DNA of 64,000 nt, taken from positions 45,808,437 to 45,872,436 of the forward strand of contig NC_080575.1 in the NCBI RefSeq assembly GCF_029962835.1. Reading direction: 5' to 3'. The stretch is from Magnolia sinica. Taxonomy: Eukaryota; Streptophyta; Magnoliopsida; Magnoliales; Magnoliaceae. A program made the position numbers and the translations under genes. The notes beneath the pieces were generated by a model. The model saw only the letters and a program-made list of their open reading frames with translations. It had not been told where the DNA came from and did no database searches. Shown piece by piece: positions 22,799-34,205 of this stretch. How positions within the stretch are numbered: the first letter of the stretch is position 1; each line of letters begins with the position of its first letter.

Positions 22799-23297
22799 TG
22801 TAAGAACTCTATTTAGTGGGCCTTACTGATCAACGGTCTGGATTGTCATTCAGTTGGACTGGATGATTGAGTAGACCAGTGGGCCCCACTTCATGTGATG
22901 CGTTGGGCAGTCTATCTACGCAGCTCTGCGTATTAGGGCTAGAATGCTATAGCTGTCTTACGCAGACAACAATTTGAGTTGCACTAGGATGCTACAATGT
23001 GGAGCGTGGGAGAGAGAGTTGTGATGGGTTTCAAACTCTTTCTCCATAGATTCTATAAAAGAGAGCTGGGTCCCCGATCCTACACCACAGCAGAAATTCG
23101 AGTCCCATCTACTGATTTGCAGAAAGGGTGTGAAGGAGGGGAAGATCCTAAGCTCTAAAGGAATTCTGGTATTCTGGTGTGTTTATCCAGTCTCCATGGC
23201 GGCGTCTCAGCTAGGTAAGTTATCTGGACCCCTGATCGCCATGTCCCATGCACAGACAGATCCGTGGGCCTATTCCGCATATAGATTAAGTCCCACA
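22799..23297 (+). repeat. 5' LTR of the copia element
   Basis: A 499-bp LTR. TATAAAAGAGAG near 23,055 is the likely TATA box. The ORF at 23130-23324 spans its end and is not a gene. Confidence 0.92.
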
Positions 23298-23299
23298 GT

Positions 23300-23313
23300 T
23301 GGTATCAGAGCCA
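23300..23313 (+). promoter_or_regulatory. Primer-binding site (initiator tRNA-Met)
   Basis: TGGTATCAGAGCCA starts two bases after the LTR. It is the standard complement of the plant initiator tRNA-Met 3' end used by most copia elements. Confidence 0.9.
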
Positions 23314-23329
23314 TTTGTGCATAGGTATG

Positions 23330-23820
23330 GTTGATCTCATATATCAAGTAGGGCCTTCAAATTCGAAACCCATACAACAATTAGGGCTTTCGAATTCGAA
23401 TTCCATATCAGATCAGTATCAGGGATTTTCGAATCTCTAAATCCAGAAACAGTATAAATTAGGGATTTCGAATCCCAAATCCCAAATTGGGAACTTCGAA
23501 ACTAAAACCCTAAATCCAGTTAATTAGGGAGTATTCGAAACCCTGATTCAGTTAATTAGAGATTTCCAAATCCCTCAATCCAGAAACATTTAATTAGGGT
23601 ATCCCGTCTAGATTCAAATTAGGGTTTTCAAATCTCAAATTCGAATATTGGGGATCCAGATCTCAAAACCCTAAATCGTGGAAAAATTAGGGATTTCAGA
23701 TTCGGAATCCCCAAATCCGTTAATTAGGGATTCTCGAATCCAAATCCAGCACAACGAATTAGGGATTTCAAATTCCCAAATTCAGATGCCAATTGGGATT
23801 TCGGAACCCATCTTCCCCAG
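23330..23820 (+). repeat. Telo-box-like degenerate tandem repeat in the copia leader
   Basis: Some ten or more variants of AATTAGGGATTTCGAATCCC follow one another, with CCCTAAATCC on the opposite sense in between. The unit is about 40 bp but irregular. Both TTAGGG and CCCTAAA words occur. Confidence 0.7.
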
Positions 23821-25352
23821 ATTTAGGTGTGGAAATCGTATCTTATGGGCTGCTTACCTCTGACATCGAGGACCGACAGCCATTATCGACCCTCGGATCA
23901 ACAGACGAAGGTCATGGCTCGCTGTTCCCTATCTTCCCTGCTTCAGGAGCCATTGACAGCGTTTTCAGGTCCCACCTTCATTGTCAGCAACCATGGAAGC
24001 TGTTTCCGCAGCTTCTTTGTCCGATTTTTTGCGTCGGGACTGCCGAAGAACAAGACGGGATCGTGGAAGATGTTGGTGGCCGATCTTCTTGGCTGTCTGC
24101 TCGTACAGCTGCGGTAGCCGGAGATTTCATCTCCCTCTCTTCAGCTGTTGCGTGCGGCAGATAGAAAAAGGCCGAATTTTTTTTTCTCCTCTTTTCCCTC
24201 TTGCAGCGGACGATAGGTCGTGAATCGACCTATATTATATCGGATCAACAGACCCGATTACAGTCCATTCGGATCTGGACCCGCAAATAATAAGTCTGAC
24301 CGATTCTCCTTTGCTGGGCCTGATGAATTGATGGGCCCAATCTGGGCCCACTCACCTGTTTTTGGGCCTAGTCTTATATAAGATTTATGGGCCCGATTTT
24401 CATTACCATTGATGGGCCACACACGTATATGATTGACATTGGTGTTTACACTCTAAACATTGATTAATTGATCTAAACCATCCATGATGTATTCTATAGG
24501 TATTTTATAAAATATTCACTAGGTGGGGATCAAGGGTGTGCATACACTATCGTCGAATTAAACGGATTGTTGATTATTACCGTCCATCTCATGATAATCT
24601 AATTATGAGTGCCTTAAGGATGATGTATAGATCATTCAGATTAAATCCTGATGAAGCCCCTATTTAGGCCCATTACCCATCCTTAATAGTCTTACATAGA
24701 CCATTGGATCATAGAAAGTGAAACATATATGACAGTTTCTCTCTATAGTTCATCTATTTTCCAATGATCAAAAACCGACCATCTTGTGGGCCACATCAGA
24801 ATAATTTAGATATAATCCATTTAGAGGCAGGATTATAATAGCAATCCTAAAGTCTATATTTGTAGTTTTGGATTCGGTTGTGTTAGCCACCATAGTGACC
24901 TCAATCGATGAAAACTTTACAAGTACATACTTATAACATTGGGATAATGAGGATTGCATATAGTTGCGTTCACTTTTTCATGCGTACGGTAACGAAAACA
25001 CAGACGATTACCGTTTGGCAGTCGTGAACGAGTGAAGTAAATGGTGCTGGTAATATAAAGTTGAAAGACTCATCTCACCCACAGGTGTTGAGTGTCTCAG
25101 ATTTACATGACTTACATCACTTAGCTTCATGTTCAGGAGAATCACTAGCATATTGTTATTCCCTCCCACAGGAGGAATGATGATGATGTAACAGATTCTT
25201 ACCAGGATGAGATGGTTGGGCCCATCGTCATCCTGGATGATTCAGTTGATGCCTCCCTTAACAACTAAATTGATTAACTTTGCCTGATATTTGTTAAATT
25301 GCTTTGTGAAATTATAAACTAATGTGAGTATACATGCATCTCTTTTATTTCA
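23821..25352 (+). other. Untranslated leader of the copia element, with a GC-rich block
   Basis: The block 23,830-24,223 is richer in G and C than its surroundings and open in three frames (23793-24164, 23827-24117, 23981-24223). None of these gives a protein I recognise, so captured host sequence is possible but unproven. The remainder is AT-rich. A TTTATTTCAG at 25344-25353 directly before the gag frame looks like a splice acceptor, so gag could be translated from a spliced RNA. No ATG is available for gag in the upstream open stretch from 25323. Confidence 0.5.
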
Positions 25353-26463
25353 GTCTCAATTCCAACTAACCAGAATCAAGTCCCTGCCCTTAATGGATCT
25401 AATTACGCTCAATGGAAGAACGCCATTGAAGTTGTACTGGGCTGTCTTCAATTAGATCTTGCCCTGATAACACCAGAACCGCCAAAGTCATCTGATAATG
25501 CCACTGAAGCTGAATATAATAGATGGGTTGCATGGTTTAGAACAAATGATACATGCCTGAAAGTCATTAAGTATTCAATTTCTGAATCGATAAATGGTGT
25601 CATGCCTGAAACAGATAAGGCCAAAGTTTTCCTGACTGAAATGGGAAAACGATTCAAGAAATCTAATAAATCTGAAGTAGGCATTCTTCTGAATAAATTG
25701 ACTCGCTCGTCCTACGATGGAAAAGGCAACATTCGTGAATACATTGTAGAGCAGATCGAAGTTGTTTCTAAGATCCGTGCTCTAGGACTTGTACTCACTG
25801 ATGATCAACTGGTTCATTTGATCATGAACAACCTACCTCCCCAATTCGGCACGTTCCTGGTAAACTATAACACTCTGAAGGATATGTAGACATTGGATGA
25901 GCTCATCACTCAGTGCGTCCAAGAAGAAGACAGGATCAGACAGATGATAAAAGTTCAAAATGTTAATATGGTGACTTCAGGACAAGGGCATGAGCAAGAG
26001 AATAAAGGTAGAAGGAAGAGGAAACAAGGTTCTAATAATGGATTCTCTGGTCCTCCATCTGGAAACCATGAGAATCAATCTGGAAATGGATCTAAATGTA
26101 AATGGTTTAAAGGCAAACCGTGCTTCTTTTGTAAAAAGACGGGTCATCTAAAGAAAGACTGCGAAGGTTTTAAGAATTGGCTCATAAAGAAAGGTAATCA
26201 TTCTGTTCTTGTCTTTTTTGAATCTAATCTGACCGATGTGTCAGTGGATTCCTGGTGGATAGATTCAGGAACTACTATTCACATATGCACTTCTATGCAG
26301 GAATTACTACAGGCCAGGCCACCAACTGATGCGAAGCGCTCAATATACGTAGGCAATGGTGTCAAAGTTGACGTGGAGGCAATAGGAGTCTATAGGCTTA
26401 AGTTGAAGACTGGTCATTTTTTGAATTTAGTAAATACATTTTGTGTGCCGTCTATAAGGCGCA
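25353..26463 (+). pseudogene. Copia gag and protease
   Basis: Gag forms the virus-like particle and binds the RNA; the aspartic protease cleaves the polyprotein. The frame is open from 25353 and carries a UBN2-type gag core (LNGSNYAQWK near the start, YIVEQI and LPPQF motifs later). A CCHC zinc knuckle CFFCKKTGHLKKDC lies at 26121-26162. The protease signature DSGTTIH has its catalytic Asp codon at 26262. A premature TAG at 25887-25889 interrupts gag, and one missing base near 26,460 shifts the frame just after the conserved VPSIRR segment. No upstream ATG is seen in frame; the first internal ATG is 25602. Confidence 0.88.
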
Positions 26464-27570
26464 TTTAGTTTCAATTTCCTGTTTGGATAAGTTTGGATAT
26501 TCATTCCACTTTAGAAATAAAAGTTTTAGTATTTACTTTAATTCGATTAAAGTTGGAACCGTCTCTTTAATAAACAACTTATACCAGTTAGATTTGATTG
26601 CCTCTCACGTCTATAATATTAATACCTTACATGGAAATGTAGTGGGATCCAAGCGAAGACTAGACTATGAGAATTTCTCCATGTTGTGGCACAGGCGGCT
26701 ATGCCATATATCTCGTGAGAGATTAGACAGGCTTGTGCGAGAAGAAATTTTGCATTCTCTAGACTTCTCTAACTATAAAGTATGCATTGATTGCATAAAA
26801 GGGAAACAGACTAGAACGAGAAAGAAAGGTGCAACCAGGAGTGTAGATCTATTAGAGGTTATACATACAGATATCTGTGGACCATTCCCTACAGCCTCAT
26901 GGAGTGGCCACAAATATTTCATTACCTTTATAGATGACTACTCTCACTTTGGGTACCTATACCTTATCAGTGAGAAATCAGATGCCCTGGATGCTTTTAA
27001 AATCTATAAGGCCGAGGTTGAAAATCAACTCGATAAGAAAATTAAAGTTGTCAGATCTGACCGTGGTGGTGAATACTATGGCAGATATGACGAATCAAGA
27101 CGCAATCCAGGGCCATTCGCTAAATACCTGCAGGATTGTGGCATTGTTGCTCAGTACACTATGCCTGGTACTCCAGAGCAGAATGGAGTTGCTGAGAGAC
27201 GTAATTGCACCCTTATGGATATGGTGCGAAGTATGGTCAGCAATTCAACATTGCCAGAATCTCTGTGGGATGATGCAATCAAAACCACAGTTCATATATT
27301 AAACAGGGTTCCCAGCAAAGCAGTAAGCAAAACTCCTTTTGAGCTGTGGAATGGGAGAAAACCAAGTCTCCGATATCTACATGTTTGGGGTTGTTCTACT
27401 GATACCAAAATTTATAACCCGCATGAAAAGAAGCTTGATCCTAGAACCATAAGTTGTTTCTTCATTGGATACCCAGAAAGATCAAAAGGCTATCAATTCT
27501 ACTGTCCTTCCCACTCCATCAGAATTGTTGAGACTGGGAATGTCAGAGTCATTAGGACACTGAAAACAAT
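26464..27570 (+). pseudogene. Copia integrase
   Basis: Integrase would insert the cDNA into nuclear DNA. The region continues gag-pol after the frameshift with the GAG-pre-integrase HHCC part (LWHRRLCH ... CIDCIKGKQ, about 26,690-26,810). The DDE core follows: HTDICGPF near 26,865, SDRGGEY near 27,056, and EQNGVAERR near 27,175. All three catalytic residues are present. The C-terminal part includes GCSTDTKIYNPHEKKLDPR and GYPERSKGY. A second one-base loss near 27,560 ends this frame. The 26934-27302 frame in another register is a shadow. Confidence 0.92.
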
Positions 27571-29457
27571 GGGAGCACGAACATAAGAAATTTTGTATTT
27601 GAGGAACAAAGGACTGTGACTCCTGTCATAGTCAATCCAGATCACGTGGACATTAATGATACAGTCGATTCTACAATCACTGCATAGCACCACGTAGAAC
27701 CTCATATACAAACCACTAATGAGGAAAATCAAGATCAGACCCAACAAGCTGAACCATTAAGAAGATCTGAAAGAGAGAGAAGGCCTGTAAATCGAGACGA
27801 TTACATTGTATACTTACAGGAACACGACTTTGACATAGGGGTGGAAAAGGATCCTGAATCCTTTACACAAGTCAAACAAAGTGTTGATCCTTCTCGTTAG
27901 TTTAATGCCATGAAAGATGAATTGAAATCCATGCAGGACAATAAAGTATGGGATCTTGTAGAGTTACCCACTGGAATAAGGCCGATTGGTTATAAATGGA
28001 TATTTAAAACCAAACGGGACTTCAAAGGTAATGTCGAACGATATAAAGCCAGACTTGTTGCCAAGGGTTTTAACCAATATGAGAGCATTGACTTTAATGA
28101 GACTTTCTCACCAGTATCCAAAAAAGACTCATTCAGGATCATAATGGCTCTTGTAGCTCATATGGATTTAGAGTTACATCAGATGGATGTAAAGACTGCA
28201 TTTCTCAATGGGGATCTGAATAAGAATATGTACATGTTGCAGCCCGAAGGTTTTGTAGTTACTGGCTCAGAATATTTGGTTTGCAAACTTAAGAAGTCCA
28301 TCTATGGGTTGAAACAGGCATCGCGGCAGTGGTACCTTAAGTTTCATGAAGTAATTTCTTCATATAGCTTTGTAGAAAACACTGCAGATGAATGCATCTA
28401 CATTAAAACTAGTGGGAGTAAGTTTGTTATGATGATTTTGTATGTTAATGACATTCTGTTAGCTAGCAGTGATACCAGGATGTTGAGCGACACCAAGAAA
28501 ATTTTATCTCAAAGGTTTGAAATGAAAGACATTGGTGAAGCTTCTTACATCATCGGCATTAAGATTCGCCGTGACAGAATACTTGGACTGCTCAGCTTGT
28601 CACAGAGGGCCTATAGTACTAGGGTACTCGAAAGGTATGGCATGCAAAATTGTGCTTCAGGAAAGTCGCCCATTGTGAAGGGTGACAAATTTAGTTTATT
28701 TCAGTGTCCAAAGAATGATTTAGAAAAGAATCGAATGAAAGAATTTCCGTACGCATCAGTAGTAGGGAGCATCATGTATGCTCAAGTCTGTACGCGACCG
28801 GACATTGCCTTTGTCACTGGAATGTTGGGAAGATATCTATCTAATCCAGGAATGCAATATTGGATAGCTGCAAAGAAAGTATTACAGTATCTTCAGAGAA
28901 CGAAAGACTTCGGACTCACATACAGAAGATCTAATCAATTGGAGTTGATCGGATATTCAGACGTAGACTTCGCAGGCTGCGTTGACACTAAGAAGTCTAC
29001 TTCAGGATACATCTTCATGATGGTGGGAGGAGCTGTGTCGTGGAAAAGCGTGAAATAGTCTACCACAGCCTCATCCACTATGGAAGCTGAATTTATTGCC
29101 TGCCATGAGGCATCTAATCAGGCACTATGGTTACAGGGCTTCTTCTCAGGTTTGCGGGTACTGGAGCATATCCCAAAACCATTGAGAATATTTTGCGATA
29201 ACTGGGCTGTTATTTCCTTCTCTAGTAACAACAAACATTCGTCAAAGTCGAGGCATATCGACATCAAATACTTTCTTGTAAAGGAAAGAATTCAGAATCA
29301 TCAAGTGTCCGTCGAATTCATCGGCACTAAGCAGATGATTGCAGATCCGCTCACTAAAGGGCTCCCTATCACACCATTTCAGGAGCATGTAACATCCATG
29401 GGAGTCATTGATATAAATATTTATTTTTGCTTCTCTATATATATGCGCAAATTATGA
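27571..29457 (+). pseudogene. Copia reverse transcriptase and RNase H
   Basis: This part copies element RNA into DNA and removes the RNA strand. RT begins with a NKVWDLVELPTG segment near 27,940 and continues through YKARLVAKGF, KTAFLNGDL and YGLKQASRQWY. The catalytic box reads YVND at 28441-28452, where copia elements have YVDD. The first of the two metal-binding aspartates is therefore asparagine, a G-to-A change. RNase H lies from about 28,940 (YSDVDFAGC, TMEAEFIA, FCDNWAVISF, SRHIDIKYF). In-frame TAG codons lie at 27685, 27898 (where a Trp is conserved) and 29056 (a KQ-to-K-stop change). The element cannot encode an active RT. Confidence 0.92.
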
Positions 29458-29815
29458 GTAAGTAGAACTACAGTCGTGTCTCACTGGAGACATGTAAAAG
29501 CTTCAGGACTTTTTAAGGATAGGCACATAACATCACACTAAAGTGTGTAATCCTTATACCACATTTCCTAGTTCGTGATCTATATCGTTAAGATTGAAAG
29601 TATTTGTGATCGCGCTTAGACTCACTTCGCCTAAATTAAATGTTGTGATGACTACCGCGCTTCGATACTGACTGTCTTGATGGACCAGATTGAATAGCAT
29701 TACTCGTACTGGCCAACTATTTTCATTGGTTAACCATTTGGATATTTTCTTAAAAGATCAAAACTTGTTTTCAAAATTATTCTATATGACTATCACTGAC
29801 GTTGCTCAATGAGGC

Positions 29816-29828
29816 CCAAGTGGGAGAA
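29816..29828 (+). promoter_or_regulatory. Polypurine tract
   Basis: CAAGTGGGAGAA lies immediately before the 3' LTR. It is the usual copia plus-strand primer sequence. Confidence 0.8.
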
Positions 29829-30327
29829 TGTAAGAACTCTATTTAGTGGGCCTTACTGATCAACGGTCTGGATTGTCATTCAGTTGGACTGGATGATTGA
29901 GTAGACCAGTGGGCCCCACTTCATGTGATGCGCTGCGCAGTCTATCTGCGCAGCTCTGCGTACTAGGGCTGGAATGTTATAGCTGTCTTACGCAGACAGC
30001 AATTTGAGTTGCACTAGGATGCTACAATGTGGAGCGTGGGAGAGAGAGTTGTGATGGGTTTCAAACTCTCTCTCCACAGATTCTATAAAAGAGAGTTGGG
30101 TCCCCGATCCTACACCACAGCAGAAATTCGAGTCTCATCTACTGATTTGCAGAAAGGGTGTGAAGGAGAGGAAGATCCTAAGCTCTAAAGGAATTCTGGT
30201 ATTCTAGTGTTTTTATCTGGCTTCCATAGCGGCGTCTCAGCTAGGTAAGCTATCTGGACCCCTAATCGTCATGTCCTATGCACAGACAGATCTGTGGGCC
30301 TATTCCGCATATAGATTAAGTCCCACA
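29829..30327 (+). repeat. 3' LTR of the copia element
   Basis: It has the same length as the 5' LTR (499 bp). By eye 24 positions differ, of which 22 are transitions. Confidence 0.92.
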
Positions 30328-30545
30328 ATACAAACTTCAATAAAGGGAAAACATAAATATAGCTTGATCCAAAATCTTTATTGGCCCCAAGAAGTTTATA
30401 ATGGTGGGCGTTCAATCATTACTATTTTTTGTGGTAGGGCCCACATGCAATTTAGATTTGACTCACTTTTTGAGTTGATGTCTTAAAATGAGTTAGAAAA
30501 ATGGATGGACGGTGTCGATCACATAAATAAAGGTAGCCCCCAGCA

Positions 30546-30929
30546 AATCTTTTGTAATCCCACACTCTTATGCGGGGTATAATTATAAATATAAAAGGAG
30601 GTGAGGGCAAATATATCTTTTTGACACCTTAAAAGAACTTTTCTGTATTAAGTGATGCTTAAACTCTAAGGGCATGTTTCTTAATGCTGAAAATCTTAAC
30701 TTAATGCGGAATTGAAAAGCAATAGGCGTTGAGTTTTGTTTGTTAACACGGAACATGTAAAGCGCTCTTGAGTATTTTGGTTGAATTTTTTTAGCAATGA
30801 ACGTTTAGCCTAATGGTGAACGGAGAATGCACTCCATGTATTTTTTTTTTATTTTTTTAATTTCAAAATTGCCTTGCACTTTCTCCTTTGCATAAAATAT
30901 AACCCAACTTTTAATGTGAGACATTTCTT
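30546..30929. other. AT-rich spacer, nothing recognised
   Basis: A T-rich stretch lies at 30,840-30,860. No gene or repeat family was assigned. Confidence 0.5.
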
Positions 30930-31165
30930 TGGGTCCACTATAATTTATGTGTTAGATCCGCACTGCCTATCAACTTTTCTATATCGTCTTAGATCATGAA
31001 CTCAAAAGATGAGGCACATCCAAACCTCAAGTCAACCACACCATAGAAAGTATTATGAATAGAATGACTATTATTAAAACCTTCTTAAGGTCCATTGTGA
31101 AGTTTATTTGTCATTTAACCTCTTCATAAGGTCACACAAACCTATACGAAGGAAAAACACAAAAG
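30930..31165. repeat. P-family left half
   Basis: It carries the left arm and centre (GTTAGATCCGCACTGCCTA, GACCACACC-like words, TAAGGTCACACAAACC). The right arm is missing. Confidence 0.5.
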
Positions 31166-31189
31166 ATGACATTTTCTCGGGATGTGGTT

Positions 31190-31695
31190 TGGTTTGCATC
31201 CTACCCCGCCTGCCTCTGGCGGGGAACGAGCAGTACCTTTGCATGGGTCTTATCCACACCATCCATCCAGTTTTTCATATCATTTTAGAGTGTATGCCCA
31301 AAATTAGGCAAGTACAAGGCTCAATGGACCACACCACAGGAAGCAGTGGTGATAATGATTCTCACTGTTGAAACTTTTATAGGGCCAACTATGATGTTTA
31401 TTTGCCATCTAACCTATTCATAAAGTTACATAGACCTGGATGAAGAGAAAACACAAATATCAGCTCCATCCAAAACTTTTGTGGCCCACAAGAAGTTTTC
31501 AACTGTAAGAGCTTAATCCCTATCGTGTAGTCCAGTTGAGCCTTGAATCTACCTTATTTATGGGTTTACACCCTAAAATGATTTTTTAAAAAATGGATGG
31601 ACGGTGTGGATAAGACCACGCCTGGCCACTCAAAGCTGCTACCCGTTCCCCGGTGGAGACGGGCGGGGGTAGGACGCAATCCGCGTCCTAACCTT
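31190..31695. repeat. P-family element with extended GC-rich inverted ends
   Basis: The outer ends GCATCCTACCCCGCCTGCC and, at the right, GGGCGGGGGTAGGACGC are inverted copies. Together with GGGGAACG...CGTTCCCC they extend the terminal inverted repeat well beyond the GTGGATAAGACC part common to the family. Inner arms and centre are typical. Confidence 0.7.
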
Positions 31696-31914
31696 TATTT
31701 ACCTCGAAACAAAGACAGTTTTCTGTCAAATGTGCAGTGGATTCTCGTGCCTCCGCTTTTTAATTGGGGTCCGCATGAATGCCGATGGCATCAATTGACA
31801 TAAGCAGACAAAAATTAAAAAAATAAAAAAATAATAAAATACATTCGAACATTTACGTAATTTCGCTTTGCTACACCGATTTTCTCTCCCTCCGTGGGTA
31901 TCTTTTAACGTGTG

Positions 31915-32345
31915 TAACTTCCGTTGCTCCACCATAATGTATGTATTAAATCCACACTGTCTATCTATTTTACCCGACAATTTTAGGTTATGAGCCCCAA
32001 AACGAGGCAGATGCAAATCTCAAGTGGACCATAACATTTAAAGAAGAAGTGATTGGACTACTACCGTTGAAACCATTAGGGCCCACTTTGATGTTTATTT
32101 TCCACCTAACCTATTCATAAGGCATTATATACCTTGAGGAAGGGAAAACAGAAACATCAACTTATTCTGAGTTCTTTATTACCCCCAAAAAGTTTCACAG
32201 GAAACGTACAATTCACACTGTTTTCTATGGTATAGTCCACGTGAGCTTTGCATGCGCTTCGTTTGTTTTTGTTCATGCCATAAAAGGATCTAGAAAAATG
32301 GACCGACAACGCATCTTAGTAGAGTCCACTACAGTTCCACGCTTC
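31915..32345. repeat. P-family palindromic element
   Basis: The left arm has CCACCATAATGTATG and ATTAAATCCACACTGTC. The right arm has AAATGGACCGACAACGCATC. The centre has TTTGATGTTTATTTTCCACC. Confidence 0.65.
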
Positions 32346-32454
32346 AAAACATTCCCCTTTTCTTCTCTCGAATCGTATTGGGTACTGGCAACTCAATTTT
32401 AGTGCATCTTTTGGACGGGGTTTTGCTGGTTACCCCACCACCACCCGCCAGCTA

Positions 32455-32905
32455 GCTGATATCAAAACTTTGTGGGCCCTACCATGATGTATGTGTTTCA
32501 TCCATGCCGTCCATCTATTTTGGTAGCTCAGTTTACATCATGAGTTAAAAAAGTGAGGCAAATCTAAATGTCAGGTAAACCACGTTAGACAAAAACAATG
32601 GTAATTGAACTCCTACTGTTAAAAAATTTCTAGAGCCTACTGTACTGCTTATTTGCCATCCAACCTGTTGATTAGGTCACTGTCAAGAGAAAACACAAAT
32701 ATCAACTTGATCCAAAACTTTTATAGCCGTCAAGAAGATTTCAACTATAAGAATTCAATCCCCACTATTCCCCATAGTGTGGTCTACTTTAGCTTTTGAT
32801 CGGCATTATTTTTGGGCCATGCACTAAATAAGCTGAAAGAATGGTAGAAGGGCATTGATAAAACACGTACATCACGGTCAGGTTCACAGAGCTTTGACAC
32901 AAGTT
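32455..32905. repeat. P-family palindromic element, near complete
   Basis: The ends TATCAAAACTTTGTGGGCCC and, at the right, GTTCACAGAGCTTTGACA are inverted copies. Next inside are ATGATGTATGTGTTTCATCC and GATAAAACACGTACATCA. The length is about 450 bp and it encodes no protein. Confidence 0.75.
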
Positions 32906-33004
32906 AGTTTGCTGTTGCTGGGTCACTAGTCAAACTGCGTCTTTCGTTTTGATTGCGTAAAGACTCTCTGGGACACTGGTGTTAAGACTTTGTGCTACCC
33001 GTTG

Positions 33005-33480
33005 TGGGAGTGTGGTGTCAGTAATCCTTAGCGTATGTGTTTTATCCAGAGGTTTTGACAACTCATTTTAAGGCATGAGTCTAAAATTAAAGGGTATCCA
33101 AAGTTCAAGCGTCGACGCACTTCTTTCACGGTCCCCATCTACCTGGCCTGCCGGCCCATGAATTCGTGTGAACAAGCCATCTCATTACAGCATATCTGAA
33201 TACACGAAGTTTCATATCCGGCGGATCATATCATAGAAAGCAGTGGGATTGGATGTAACTTTTTAGCGATAAGAGTACTGGATTAAATTGATATTTGTGT
33301 TTTTACTTTATCAAAGTATCTATGACCCTATGAGCTGGTTGAATGGCAAATAAACATGGCTCTAGGAAGAGTTCAACTGTGGTTTGTGGGCACCATTATT
33401 CCACTGCTTTTTGTGAGGTGGTCACTTGAGCTTTGGATTTACCTTAGTTTTAAGCTTGTTAGGGGAAAATCAAACTAATC
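33005..33480. repeat. Diverged P-family element
   Basis: The order of words is retained (GTGTTTTATCC, CTCATTTTAAGGCATGAG, GGCAAATAAACATGG, GAGCTTTGGATTTACC). An unrelated stretch of about 80 bp at 33,115-33,195 interrupts the left half. Confidence 0.5.
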
Positions 33481-33869
33481 CCTTGCATGGGGAGAACAAT
33501 CAACTACTTACATGAGAATTCAAACCCAGGTGGTTAAAGGCATGGGATGGGTTTCCGAGCCAAGTTGTTCAGGCCAAAGGACTTAGAGAGAGAATGGGCA
33601 ACTCTCTCAACAAAAGGAGGAACCCTTGAGTTGTCCAAGGATAGAGCTCAGAGGGGGAGGATTCGTCTCACCAGGAGCATATACAACATAGGTGAAGGGC
33701 CTGCAAGGCAAGGGGCTTGAGAACGTTCTCCGACTTTCGATCGACCTAACTGACCACTGCCAAGACGATACAAGTAACCTAAAGGGGATTACACCCCAAG
33801 TCCAGAAAAAGAGGCCCCGACATGATCTTGGCCAAAGAACACGTTGAATGAGGCATGCTCGATGACAAT
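33481..33869. other. Flank of the Athila-like element, nothing recognised
   Basis: No coding sequence or repeat family could be assigned. The 91-codon minus frame 33607-33882 runs into the LTR and has no recognisable content. Confidence 0.4.
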
Positions 33870-34205
33870 TGCTGAGTGTCAAATATTACATATTTTTTCC
33901 TATTTATATCTTAGTTTTATGAACATGGTAATGCTTAATTGGTATATTTTATACATGTTTGTCTTACGAGGTGAATCTGAGAGCTTAGAATGAAGCGAAT
34001 GCTAAAGTATGGATTTGATGCTCAAGAATCACCAAGGCAAGGGAATGATCTTAAGACACCAAGATTGAAGATTTCAAAACCTCAAGATTCAAGGAAACTA
34101 TTTAAAACCTCAAGATTCAAGGAAACTAAGTGAAAAAGGAAGAAAAGTCGACAGATCAAAGTACAGAAATCCAAAAATCTGAATTTGCATTGTTGATGAC
34201 ATTGA

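Larger units (their letters stand above)
22799..30327 (+). mobile_element. Ty1/copia LTR retrotransposon, complete but mutated
   Basis: This 7,529-bp element has 499-bp LTRs at both ends, beginning TGTAAGAACTC and ending CCCACA. It has an initiator-methionine-type primer-binding site and a polypurine tract AAGTGGGAGAA just before the 3' LTR. Its domain order is gag, protease, integrase, RT, RNase H, the copia order. Flanks ACACA (22794-22798) and ATACA (30328-30332) are a target duplication with one transition. The LTRs differ at about 24 of 499 positions by eye, nearly all transitions. Four in-frame TAG codons and two one-base deletions make it non-autonomous now. Confidence 0.92.
22600..30545. 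repeat. P-family element split by the copia retrotransposon
   Basis: The left half ends with CATAGGTCACACA at 22798 and the right half resumes at 30328 with ATACAAACTTC and AGGGAAAACATAAATAT. Other copies in this window keep these parts contiguous (for example 31,420-31,470). The palindrome was thus present before the copia insertion. Confidence 0.75.

Noticed and set aside
23793..24223. A small protein gene in the copia leader
   Set aside because: Three overlapping frames are open in a GC-rich block with no recognisable domain. It is noted as possible captured sequence, not called as a gene.
22799..30327. Horizontal transfer of the copia element
   Set aside because: Nothing in codon use or context suggests it; vertical inheritance and normal decay explain the data.
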